Assembly (NCBI GenBank): GCA_900314725.1
Contig: OMWJ01000014.1
Coordinates: 1 to 47,842, forward strand
DNA from: an uncultured Bacteroidales bacterium
GTDB taxonomy: Bacteria > Bacteroidota > Bacteroidia > Bacteroidales > P3
Direction: 5' to 3'
Length of the DNA: 47,842 bases
The translations under genes and the position numbers were made by a program. This document shows, in pieces, positions 25,255 to 33,958 of the stretch (positions are counted from its first letter, which is position 1; the number at the start of each line of letters is the position of its first letter). Below the pieces are notes generated by a model. It had not been told where the DNA came from and made no database searches. It was given only the letters and a program-made list of their open reading frames with translations.

Positions 25255-25692
25255 TTAATCTTTCTTTACTACATTTCCTATAATACGTAAGACTATCTTT
25301 GGTCTTTTAGAGTCATTTGTATTAACAACAACACTTCTTTTTATTTCTCCAACGATATTTGTATTATATCTTATTTTTATATAACCTTTTTCATTATGCA
25401 TAAGTCCATTTGAAGAATATTCTGCAAGAACACAACCACAAGAAGTCTTTACACTATTTATCATCAACAAACCATCACCTTCATTAACTACTTCAAAAAC
25501 GACCTCTCCATTACTTCCTTCTTCTATCTCACCAAAATCATAATAGGTTTTGTCTAACTTCATGCTTGGCTTAGTGCTTCGTGAAACAGAAGTTTTCTTT
25601 TTTGAACTACTTCTTTGAGCATAACCACCAAAAGACATCAAAAGTAATGCCATACAAAGAATAGAAGTGATATATATTTTGTTTTTAATCAT
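25255..25692 (-). CDS. DUF1573 periplasmic protein (first of tandem pair)
   Basis: The 145-residue paralog of the next gene has a signal peptide (MIKNKIYITSILCMALLLMSFGGYAQ), a Ser/Lys/Arg-rich spacer, and then the DUF1573 domain with TYYDFGEIEEGSNGEVVFEV, LMINSVKTSCGCVLAEYSS, IKIRYNTNIVGEIKRSVVV and PKIVLRIIGNV. The CGC motif is kept. Unusually for this phylum, the start codon is preceded by a strong Shine-Dalgarno sequence, AAAGGAGGT, about 10 nt upstream, suggesting high translation. The promoter element is TAATTTTG on the minus strand (25725-25718). Confidence 0.9.
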   Translation of the reverse strand: MIKNKIYITSILCMALLLMSFGGYAQRSSSKKKTSVSRSTKPSMKLDKTYYDFGEIEEGSNGEVVFEVVNEGDGLLMINSVKTSCGCVLAEYSSNGLMHNEKGYIKIRYNTNIVGEIKRSVVVNTNDSKRPKIVLRIIGNVVKKD

Positions 25693-25717
25693 AATTGAAT
25701 ACCTCCTTTATAACTTG

Positions 25718-25725
25718 CAAAATTA
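25718..25725 (-). promoter_or_regulatory. Promoter element of the DUF1573 operon
   Basis: TAATTTTG on the minus strand matches TAnnTTTG, 25 nt before the start codon. It is back to back with the gap promoter, with only about 70 bp between the two. Confidence 0.6.
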
Positions 25726-25740
25726 CAATAAAGTTTTTAG

Positions 25741-26850
<1,110 letters not shown>

Positions 26851-26874
26851 TATCTAACACGATATAATACATTT

Positions 26875-26912
26875 AAGGTTGCATACATTTAAGTGTGCAA
26901 CCTTTTTTTTGA
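26875..26912 (+). terminator. Terminator of gap
   Basis: AAGGTTGCA (26875-26883) pairs with TGCAACCTT (26896-26904) followed by a T8 tract. Confidence 0.9.
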
Positions 26913-26928
26913 TATCTTCTAAAAAAGA

Positions 26929-27037
26929 CTTGGATTTAAAAAATTAAAACCAAGTCTTTTGGGTGTAAAAATCAAGTCTTTTACCTATAAAAACCAAGTC
27001 TTTTTTTAGAACAACCAAGTCTTTTTTTTGAGAATAA
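26929..27037. repeat. Modular 21/22-bp repeat array D (most regular)
   Basis: Heads lie at 26929 (CTTGG), 26949 (CCAAG), 26971 (TCAAG), 26993 (CCAAG) and 27015 (CCAAG). The last three intervals are exactly 22 bp and the first is 20. The first pair forms a long hairpin, AAAAGACTTGG (26923-26933) with CCAAGTCTTTT (26949-26959). Every unit continues TCTTTT after the head and ends in an A-rich stretch. The array begins after the gap terminator and runs to the last bases before the convergent radical SAM gene. Confidence 0.85.
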
Positions 27038-27038
27038 G

Positions 27039-28010
27039 TTAAATCACCTGAATTTGTCCTTGAGAAATATCTGAATTCTGAATTAACTTGATATTTTTGA
27101 GCAAATCCTTGTTCGCAGAATTGTAACCGACAATATGATTTACGTCTTTTGGGTTAAGGATAATCTCCTTAGTATCAGGTTTTATCAGAGATTGCAACCT
27201 TTCTTTCCATATCTCGGTAAGCACAAGCTCAAAAAATGATATATGAAAAGGTCCTGCAAGAAATCCTTCTCCTGAAACTATGTCTTTGGATGGGTGTAAT
27301 CCTACTCTGAGAACCTTAATGTTTGAGTTGAGAAAAACCTTGTAAATATCTTTTGTCCAATCAATTGCTTCTGTAAGTGTTAATGGTTTATATTTATTTT
27401 CCTTATATAGCTGAGCCAACTTAGTGTGTTCTATCACGAGCGTAGGATATATTCTTGTCGTTTTTGCACCTAAGGATACTATTGTCTTCGCTGTATGAAT
27501 ACTCTTTTGTTTTGTGTCCAAAGGCAGACCTATCATCATCTGCAAGCCAAGATTAAAACCATATAACTTAATAAGTTCAGTAGCTTTATATACATCTTCA
27601 ACACTATGACCTCGTTCCGAAAACTGCAAAACTTCATCATCTAAAGACTGAGCTCCAAGTTCTATATCCTTGACGTTGTATTTTTTCAGATTATCAAGGA
27701 TTTCCGTGTTTATATAGTCAGGTCTTGTAGAAAGACGTATAGACCATATTCTACCCTCTTTGATATAAGGTTGCACTAATTGAAGATACTTGTCCTGCAT
27801 TTCCATACTTATTCCCGTAAAACTTCCTCCGAAGAATGCAAGCTCAACTTCATCATCCCGACTTAAAGTAGATAGATAAGTTTCTATTGTCTCTTTCACT
27901 TCCAGCATTGAAGGTGCTTTCTGCTGCCCGCTTATATATTTTTGATTACAAAAGATACAAGTATGAGGACAAGCCAACTGAGGTATAAAAATAGGAATGT
28001 TGCAGTGCAT
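27039..28010 (-). CDS. Radical SAM protein (Elp3-like/COG1243 group)
   Basis: The 323-residue radical SAM enzyme has the [4Fe-4S] motif CPHTCIFC (C14, C18, C21) very close to the N terminus. AFFGGSFTGI and WSIRLSTRPDYINTEIL then contact SAM, and IELGAQSLDDEVLQFSERGH and GLQMMIGLPLDT follow in the barrel. This motif order is that of the Elp3/COG1243-like radical SAM proteins found next to housekeeping genes in many bacteria; no acetyltransferase domain is attached. The reaction is unknown, and tRNA modification is a reasonable guess. I use ATG 28010 rather than the TTG two codons upstream. It lies downstream of the tyrosine kinase gene but is separated from it by a terminator. Confidence 0.82.
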   Translation of the reverse strand: MHCNIPIFIPQLACPHTCIFCNQKYISGQQKAPSMLEVKETIETYLSTLSRDDEVELAFFGGSFTGISMEMQDKYLQLVQPYIKEGRIWSIRLSTRPDYINTEILDNLKKYNVKDIELGAQSLDDEVLQFSERGHSVEDVYKATELIKLYGFNLGLQMMIGLPLDTKQKSIHTAKTIVSLGAKTTRIYPTLVIEHTKLAQLYKENKYKPLTLTEAIDWTKDIYKVFLNSNIKVLRVGLHPSKDIVSGEGFLAGPFHISFFELVLTEIWKERLQSLIKPDTKEIILNPKDVNHIVGYNSANKDLLKNIKLIQNSDISQGQIQVI

Positions 28011-28041
28011 AAACAAATTTTATTACTTGAACTTAAAAAAC

Positions 28042-28063
28042 GGACGGAACAAAAGCTCCGTCC
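28042..28063 (-). terminator. Terminator of the Wza/Wzc-like operon
   Basis: GGACGGA (28042-28048) pairs with TCCGTCC (28057-28063); the minus strand continues with a T6 tract. Confidence 0.8.
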
Positions 28064-28101
28064 TTTATACAATTCTAAACTTTCTTTACATTAAAATATA
28101 A

Positions 28102-30780
28102 TTACAGCCTATATTTCCTATCTAATCGGTCTCTATTCTCCCCCCCCCGATTACTATTTGACTGATTATCAGTATTATAATGTCTTGTTATTCCACTTTC
28201 ATTCTTGGATGTTGAATGCTTACGACTACGAGAACTGTTATGAGTACGCTTCAATGTACCTTCTTCATCAAAATATCCATAACCGTATGTATCTCCATAC
28301 TTACCATAGCCGTAACCATATTTACCATAACCATATCTTCCATAACCGTAACGTCCATATCCGTAGCCATAACCATATCCGTATCCACCATAACCGTAAC
28401 CTTTACCATAACCGTACTTTTGCATTACGTTATCCAAGCCGTTAAGTATGAAATTAACCTTGACTTGACTTCTCTGTTCCATCTCTACAAGTGCAGTTGT
28501 AAGGATACTTGCTGAAGTAACGCCTAAACGAATAACATAAAGAACGATATCAACCTGTTTTGCCAAAGTCTGAGCATCGGCAATCAAATTCACAGGAGGA
28601 GTATCAAGAATAATATAGTCATAACGCTTCTTTAACTCTTCTATAAGCTCTTTCATCTTATCAGAATCTATGATTTCTGAAGGATTAGGTGGAACTTGAC
28701 CAACACATACTACATCAAAGTTATCAAACTCGGTATGTTGTACAAGATCATCAAGAGTTGTTTTGCCTATATAGTAAGAGGTAATACCTTTGTTAGGGTC
28801 TAATCCAAATGTTTTGTGAAGTCTTGGCTTTCTAAGGTCGCACTCCATAATCAAAGTCCTATTCTTTGTGATTGAGAATACAGACGCAATATTGATAGAT
28901 GTTAATGATTTACCTTCAGTAGGCATTGATGAAGTAATAAGAATAGTCTTTCCAACACCATCTTTCTTTTCATCATCATTGGTTCCAAGAACATATTTAA
29001 TATTTGTTCTTATTGTTCTGTAAGCCTCTGTTATCTGAGATTTAGGACGATTGAACACCATCATAGGATTACTTCCTTCTGGGAAACGAGGAATATATCC
29101 AAGTATAGGATTTTGAGAAATTTTCTGCAAATCGTCTTTACTATCCACTGTGTCTTTTGTCCAGAACTTAAAGAATATGTATGCTGCAGGAAGAGCCAAG
29201 CCTAATAAAAGAGCAATAAGGAAATTCATTGCTGTTCGTGGATAAACCTTGGCTGCAACGTGTGCTTTGTCTATAATCTTATGGTCTGGCAAAGCTGCAT
29301 TCTTTGCAATCTCTGCATCAGCACGTTTTTGATAAAGGAAAGAATATATCTCATCATTAAACTTAAACTGTCGTTCAATGTTAATCATATTTCTTTCAGT
29401 TGCAGGAAGTTTGTTTATTGCTGTTTGCAACTCATTTTGCTGACGTTGCAACTCACGCATATTCATATTGGAAGCTTCCTTTATATTCTTTAAACTCTCG
29501 TTGATTTGCTTTCTGATTGTTTCTATTGTAATCTTAAGTTCCTTTACCTTAGGGTTTTTATCCTTACTTTTTGCTAAAGAAGTTTTGTATTCTATGATTG
29601 ATTCTGACAATTTACCTACTAATGTAGTAAGCACAGGATCATTTACTCCAACTGCAGAAGGAGAAGCAACACCCTCATCTATAGCAGCAACAGAAATATA
29701 GTTTGTCAAATAATTATAGTATTGCTGTTTTGCATACTCTAAAGCTCGTTGTTCTTGTAAATCATTGCTCTTTTGATATAGATACTGTCCATCGTTAGTA
29801 AGGTTAAGAGTATTGTTGGCTTCTTTGAATGATTCTTTTCGTGCTTCTGCTGTAGAAAGAGAGTCTGATATTGCAAGAATTTGTTCATTAACGAAATTTA
29901 TCGTAGCCACATTCAAGTAATTCTTCTCTTCAAAGGTCTGATCAATATATACCTCACAAAGTTTATTGACAAAATCCATAGCAATCTTAGGATTTCCGTT
30001 TCTTGAACTTATTTTAACTATGGAAGATTCTTTGTTTATAAGGTCTATCTTTGTAGAATTATATGCATTTGCTAACGCATCCAAGTTGTTTATTGAAAAA
30101 GCGTATGGAATTTTCAAGTTATTCTCACTCCATTTTTCTTGTTTAGGAATAACTTTAAAATGCATCCCATCTTTATTGTACCACTCTCCAAATTTAACTA
30201 CAACTTCACGCTTAGGAACATTAATCTTCTTATCCAATATTTCATCTTTAACATAATCATAAACAGAGACATTACTCCTTGCTGCGTAAGTAAGCTCATA
30301 CTTTGTTTTATCCAACATTTTGACTTCAAGTGTAAGTCCAGTCGGTTGAGGTTTGGTAATATCTAACATAACCTCAAAAGGAGAATCTGTGTATATGTCA
30401 TTATATCTAAAATTCAATTTCTGATAATACGACACATACATATTCATGGCTTTTAATGTTTGCTTTGTAACTGTATAGGATTGGATTGTTCCTATTGCAT
30501 TTTGGAAATCTTCATTTCCTGTACGCATAAACATTGTTCCCATTCCTAAATTACTCATCATATCATTGTTAGTCTTAATCAACAATGACGCTGTAGCTTC
30601 ATACTTTGGAGCCGCATATCTATTAACAAAGAATGCAACAACTAAGGCTAACACTACACAAATGGCAAAAAGATACCACTTTTCCATAACCTTAAACCAA
30701 AGTTCAGCAAAATTTATCTGCTTTTCTTTTTCTGCGGCATTGGATTGTACATCTGGTATATTGGAAGCTTTCTCGTTCAT
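28102..30780 (-). CDS. Polysaccharide chain-length/export tyrosine autokinase (Wzc-type)
   Basis: This 892-residue inner-membrane bacterial tyrosine kinase co-polymerase controls length and export of capsule or exopolysaccharide together with the outer-membrane protein encoded just upstream. It begins with a Wzz domain and first membrane segment (WYLFAICVVLALVVAFFV, about 33-50). A long periplasmic region with coiled-coil helices follows (about 270-460), then the GNVR-like region. The second membrane segment (FLIALLLGLALPAAYIFF) leads into the cytosolic kinase with Walker A ITSSMPTEGKSLTSIN, Walker A' LIMECDLRKPRLH and Walker B YIILDTPPVNLIAD. The C-terminal tail is an extreme Tyr-Gly repeat (about 795-850), followed by a basic Ser/Asn-rich end. 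Tyrosines of such tails are the autophosphorylation sites. A run of nine G near the 3' end of the coding strand lies in the last codons. Confidence 0.93.
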   Translation of the reverse strand: MNEKASNIPDVQSNAAEKEKQINFAELWFKVMEKWYLFAICVVLALVVAFFVNRYAAPKYEATASLLIKTNNDMMSNLGMGTMFMRTGNEDFQNAIGTIQSYTVTKQTLKAMNMYVSYYQKLNFRYNDIYTDSPFEVMLDITKPQPTGLTLEVKMLDKTKYELTYAARSNVSVYDYVKDEILDKKINVPKREVVVKFGEWYNKDGMHFKVIPKQEKWSENNLKIPYAFSINNLDALANAYNSTKIDLINKESSIVKISSRNGNPKIAMDFVNKLCEVYIDQTFEEKNYLNVATINFVNEQILAISDSLSTAEARKESFKEANNTLNLTNDGQYLYQKSNDLQEQRALEYAKQQYYNYLTNYISVAAIDEGVASPSAVGVNDPVLTTLVGKLSESIIEYKTSLAKSKDKNPKVKELKITIETIRKQINESLKNIKEASNMNMRELQRQQNELQTAINKLPATERNMINIERQFKFNDEIYSFLYQKRADAEIAKNAALPDHKIIDKAHVAAKVYPRTAMNFLIALLLGLALPAAYIFFKFWTKDTVDSKDDLQKISQNPILGYIPRFPEGSNPMMVFNRPKSQITEAYRTIRTNIKYVLGTNDDEKKDGVGKTILITSSMPTEGKSLTSINIASVFSITKNRTLIMECDLRKPRLHKTFGLDPNKGITSYYIGKTTLDDLVQHTEFDNFDVVCVGQVPPNPSEIIDSDKMKELIEELKKRYDYIILDTPPVNLIADAQTLAKQVDIVLYVIRLGVTSASILTTALVEMEQRSQVKVNFILNGLDNVMQKYGYGKGYGYGGYGYGYGYGYGRYGYGRYGYGKYGYGYGKYGDTYGYGYFDEEGTLKRTHNSSRSRKHSTSKNESGITRHYNTDNQSNSNRGGENRDRLDRKYRL
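28140..28148. repeat. Homopolymer C9/G9 tract inside the kinase gene
   Basis: Nine consecutive C on the plus strand encode part of the Arg-Gly-Gly stretch, 14 codons before the kinase stop codon. Slippage by one base would change the C-terminal end of the protein. Such tracts are also common sequencing-error sites. Confidence 0.8.
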
Positions 30781-30782
30781 GG

Positions 30783-31610
30783 CTATTTACTCATATTGTT
30801 AATTGATACTATAATTGCAACAACAGAAGCTATCAATGATAGCGAAGAAGTAATGGTTGTCAAAGGAGGATTTATAGTTTGTAGGGTTTTAGTATTCTTA
30901 TTTGGTTCTACATACACAATATCTCCAGGACGAAGATAGTAGTTTTTATTCTTCATCACCGATGCTTTTCTAATATCCAAAGTATATATAGCATCTTCTG
31001 TTTCTGATTTTCTAACGATTCTTACTTTTTGTCTATTACCATAATAAGTTAAATCACCAGCTGCTAAAAGAGCATCAAAAATATTAACTGATGGTTGATA
31101 GAAAGTATAGATTCCAGGATTATTAACTTCACCTGCAACCTTAATTCTGAAAGTTACCATTCTGCAAGTAACAGTTATTCCTTCACTAAATTCTTCTGCT
31201 TTTTGTTTAATAGCATTTTGAGCTTCTTCTATAGTCATTCCTAAAACATTAATCTTACCTATTGTCGGCAAATCAATGTTTCCATCATTATCAACTTCGT
31301 AACTTGTCAAATATAATGTATTATCACTTCCCTGCATAGTATATCCACTTTGCGTCGTTGATTGAAACAAAGCTGAAGAAGCATTATCCAAAGAAGAATA
31401 TATCTGAACATAAATCATATCATGAGGTTGTAATTTATATTCAGGAGAAGAATTGGTGTAACCATTCTCATATTTATACAACATTGTGTCTGGTTGATTA
31501 TCAGATTTCAAATCATCATTCTGAAAATAAATCAAGTTCTTTTGTGATGTACAAGAAGCAAGCAATAATATCGCTAAGACAACTGTACATAAGTTTACAA
31601 ATCTTCTCAT
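30783..31610 (-). CDS. Outer-membrane polysaccharide export lipoprotein (Wza-like)
   Basis: The 275-residue lipoprotein (lipobox LASC, lipidated Cys20) is of the Wza family that forms the outer-membrane exit channel for capsule or exopolysaccharide. After the lipid anchor comes a polysaccharide export domain (YKLQPHDMIYVQIYSS at about 60-75; YEVDNDGNIDLPTIGKINVLGMTIEEAQNAI). An SLBB domain follows (FRIKVAGEVNNPGIYTFYQPSVNIFDALLAAGDLTYYGN). A C-terminal membrane-spanning helix ends the protein, as in Wza-type proteins. The stop codon is 2 nt from the start of the kinase gene, so the two are translationally coupled. Polysaccharide synthesis glycosyltransferases are not in the immediate operon. 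Confidence 0.92.
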   Translation of the reverse strand: MRRFVNLCTVVLAILLLASCTSQKNLIYFQNDDLKSDNQPDTMLYKYENGYTNSSPEYKLQPHDMIYVQIYSSLDNASSALFQSTTQSGYTMQGSDNTLYLTSYEVDNDGNIDLPTIGKINVLGMTIEEAQNAIKQKAEEFSEGITVTCRMVTFRIKVAGEVNNPGIYTFYQPSVNIFDALLAAGDLTYYGNRQKVRIVRKSETEDAIYTLDIRKASVMKNKNYYLRPGDIVYVEPNKNTKTLQTINPPLTTITSSLSLIASVVAIIVSINNMSK

Positions 31611-31644
31611 ATTCTAAATTATTTTCTTAAATTCGTTCAATGTG

Positions 31645-31674
31645 CAAAATTAATATTTTTATTTATATTACAAA
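31645..31674 (-). promoter_or_regulatory. Promoter of the Wza/Wzc-like operon
   Basis: On the minus strand TTTG (31674-31671) and TAATTTTG (31652-31645) are separated by 18 nt, close to the full phylum consensus. The leader is about 30 nt. Confidence 0.75.
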
Positions 31675-31691
31675 AAAATTAAGTCCTTTTT

Positions 31692-33044
31692 CTAACAAAT
31701 AGAACCAAACAAAGTAGCCGAAGTACAATCGTCTATTTTCACTTTTATATAGTCTCCTTTTCTTGTATTCTGCTTATCAAATATAACAACTTTGTTCTGA
31801 GAAGTTCTTCCAAAGTATTTATTTTCATCTCTTTTGCTCATTCCTTCAACTAATACTTCAAAAGTTTTCCCAATATCTTTTCTATTACTTTGCAACGAAA
31901 GCTCTCTTTGCAAATCTATTATCTCATTCAACCTCCTTATTTTTTCTTCTTCTGAAACATCATCGTCAAATTTCTTCGCAGCCAATGTTCCAGGTCTCTC
32001 TGAATACTTAAACATATAAGCAGAATCATACCCAACCCAAGACATTATATCCATAGTTGCCCTATGGTCTTCTATTGTTTCAGAACAGAAGCCTGCAATA
32101 ACATCAGTACTCAATGCACAATCGGGAATTTTTTTTCTAATCATTTCTATCTTCTGCTTATAATCCTCAACAGTGTATTTTCTATTCATCTTTTCCAACA
32201 TACGATTGCTGCCCGACTGCACAGGAAGATGAATATATTTGCAAATATTATCATACTTTGCTATTGTATCTATCAATTCTTCAGATATATCTTTAGGATG
32301 AGAAGTTGCAAAACGCACCCTCAAAAGCGGATTTACTTGTGCTACTTTCTCTATAAGCTTAGCAAAATTAATTTTTTCTCCGTTTTCTTCATAGATATAT
32401 GAATTTACATTCTGCCCAAGCAAAGTTATGTCCTTATAACCCTGAAGAAACAAATTCTCAGCCTGCTCTACTATGCTTTGATAAGAACGACTTCTTTCCC
32501 GTCCTCTTGTATATGGGACTACGCAATAAGAACAAAAATTCTCACAACCTCGCATTATAGATATAAAAGCAGAAATTCCATCCGTATTCAACTCTATTGG
32601 AATAATATCTTCGTATGTCTCTTCTTTGGAAAGTTCAACATCTATACTCTGTTCAAAGTGTTTCAAATCATGTTTTTGCTTATATTGTTTAGTAGCATTA
32701 TCTATCAACTCTGCAATCTTTCTATAAGAATCAGGACCTGCAACTATATCTACCTTATCTTCCTTAACAAGACTTTCTTTCAATCTTTCTGCCATACAAC
32801 CCAAAATACCTATCTGTAGATATGGCTTTTTCTTTTTTAGAGATTGTAAATCATGCACTCTATTATGAATTCTTTTTTCGGCATTATCTCTTACAGCACA
32901 AGTATTTATAAGTATCACATCAGCTTGTTTATCAGTAGAAACAAGATTAAAATTATTCTCTTTCAAAACCTTGGCAACAATTCCGCTGTCGGCCTGATTC
33001 ATCTGACAGCCGTACGTTTCTATATATACATTTTTCATTTTCAT
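31692..33044 (-). CDS. miaB: tRNA-2-methylthio-N6-dimethylallyladenosine synthase
   Basis: MiaB is a radical SAM methylthiotransferase that turns i6A37 into ms2i6A37 in tRNAs reading UNN codons. From ATG 33044 it is 450 residues. The N-terminal UPF0004 domain binds one cluster through YGCQMNQADS, NTCAVRDNAEKRI and GILGCMAERL. The radical SAM domain has CENFCSYCVVPYTRGRERSR (CxxxCxxC), ITLLGQNVNSY, LRVRFATSHPKDI and HLPVQSGSNRMLEKMNRKYT. A C-terminal TRAM domain covers about the last 65 residues. A TAATTTTG element at 33064-33057 ends 12 nt before the ATG, so the leader is very short. ATG 33038 is an alternative start. Confidence 0.96.
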   Translation of the reverse strand: MKMKNVYIETYGCQMNQADSGIVAKVLKENNFNLVSTDKQADVILINTCAVRDNAEKRIHNRVHDLQSLKKKKPYLQIGILGCMAERLKESLVKEDKVDIVAGPDSYRKIAELIDNATKQYKQKHDLKHFEQSIDVELSKEETYEDIIPIELNTDGISAFISIMRGCENFCSYCVVPYTRGRERSRSYQSIVEQAENLFLQGYKDITLLGQNVNSYIYEENGEKINFAKLIEKVAQVNPLLRVRFATSHPKDISEELIDTIAKYDNICKYIHLPVQSGSNRMLEKMNRKYTVEDYKQKIEMIRKKIPDCALSTDVIAGFCSETIEDHRATMDIMSWVGYDSAYMFKYSERPGTLAAKKFDDDVSEEEKIRRLNEIIDLQRELSLQSNRKDIGKTFEVLVEGMSKRDENKYFGRTSQNKVVIFDKQNTRKGDYIKVKIDDCTSATLFGSIC

Positions 33045-33056
33045 CCAAAATTTCTG

Positions 33057-33064
33057 CAAAATTA
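33057..33064 (-). promoter_or_regulatory. Promoter element of miaB (near-leaderless)
   Basis: TAATTTTG on the minus strand, 12 nt from the ATG at 33044; the transcript would start about six bases before the start codon. Confidence 0.6.
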
Positions 33065-33094
33065 TAAAAAAAACTACAATTATCATCTATAAGT

Positions 33095-33201
33095 CTTTTT
33101 GTACTTGTAAAAAGAGTTGATTTTAAATTTTTAAAACCAACTCTTTTATGTGTAAAGACTAAGTTTTAAAAATTTAAAATCAACTCTTTTTTCATCAAAT
33201 G
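33095..33201. repeat. Modular 21/22-bp repeat array E
   Basis: Units start at 33095, 33116, 33137, 33159 and 33180 (spacings 21, 21, 22, 21). Heads are CTTTT, GTTGA, CCAAC, CTAAG and TCAAC; GTTGA is the reverse complement of TCAAC. A long hairpin joins GAGTTG (33114-33119) through TTTTAAA/TTTAAAA to CAACTC (33138-33143). Unlike the other arrays it lies between two divergent promoters. Confidence 0.8.
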
Positions 33202-33235
33202 TAATTTTATTTATAAAAAAACTGAGAAAACTTTT

Positions 33236-33263
33236 TTTGTTTTAAAAGTTTTGTATAATTTTG
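33236..33263 (+). promoter_or_regulatory. Promoter of the efflux operon regulator
   Basis: TTTG at 33236-33239 and TAATTTTG at 33256-33263, 16 nt apart, precede the tetR start by 22 nt. Confidence 0.55.
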
Positions 33264-33285
33264 CAAACTCAAAAAAGCAAGTGAT

Positions 33286-33906
33286 ATGGATGTCAAAGAA
33301 AAAGTAATGGAAGAATTTATCAAACAGTTTATAAAAAAAGACTGCAAGGATATTCTTGTTGATGATATTGCCTTCAATATAGGTATGTCTAAAAGAACTA
33401 TCTACGAAAACTTTCATTCCAAAAACGAAATAATAAAACAGACTCTGAAACATTACCTAAACCTTGAACACGAACGAATTCTTACTCTATTAAAAGAAGA
33501 AAGCAATCCTTTGAAAAGAATATTGATAACATCGTATTCATTCTTACACTCTGCTTCTCAAATCAGTCTTTCCCGTTTATATAATCTTAAAAAGCAATAT
33601 CCAGAAATAGCTGAAGAACTAATTGATATTCAACATACTTTTGTAGATGATGTAATTCTAAATTCTTATTTACAGGCTCAAAAAGAAGGTTATATATTTA
33701 AGGAAATAGAACCTATCTTTCTAATGGCACTACTGCTTGAAGGAGAAAGAGATCCAAGACTAAAGACTGTAAATTTCCTTGGTAAGGAATTTGACGTTAT
33801 AGAACTATTTGGAGCACATCTTTTCACCATCATCAGAGGCGTCTCCACTCTAAAAGGAATAGAAATATGCGATAAGTTCTATACAGAATGGAAAAATTTA
33901 TTTTAA
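33286..33906 (+). CDS. TetR/AcrR-family transcriptional regulator
   Basis: The 206-residue regulator has an N-terminal TetR helix-turn-helix: VDDIAFNIGMSKRTIYENFHSKNEII (about 25-50), with the SKRTIYENF recognition helix typical of the family. The all-helical C-terminal domain that binds the inducer has no recognisable ligand signature. It is the first gene of the TolC-MFP-RND cluster, 52 nt upstream of it, and is the obvious local repressor; binding near 33236-33285 would autoregulate the cluster. I see no clear palindromic operator there apart from array E further upstream. Confidence 0.9.
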   Translation: MDVKEKVMEEFIKQFIKKDCKDILVDDIAFNIGMSKRTIYENFHSKNEIIKQTLKHYLNLEHERILTLLKEESNPLKRILITSYSFLHSASQISLSRLYNLKKQYPEIAEELIDIQHTFVDDVILNSYLQAQKEGYIFKEIEPIFLMALLLEGERDPRLKTVNFLGKEFDVIELFGAHLFTIIRGVSTLKGIEICDKFYTEWKNLF

Positions 33907-33958
33907 AACAATTTAATTTAATAACTTTAATCACAATAACATAAATATATAAGAAAAA

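Noticed and set aside
26929-27037. CRISPR array
   Set aside because: Units are 22 bp head to tail with no unique spacers of about 30 bp, no leader and no cas genes anywhere in the window.
28158-28515. Plus-strand ORFs rich in Tyr/His/Asn or Thr/Ile/Val repeats
   Set aside because: They are antisense shadows of the Tyr-Gly tail of the kinase gene.
28102-31610. Full capsule biosynthesis locus
   Set aside because: Only the export protein and tyrosine kinase are present; no flippase, polymerase or glycosyltransferase genes adjoin them, so only the export pair is claimed.
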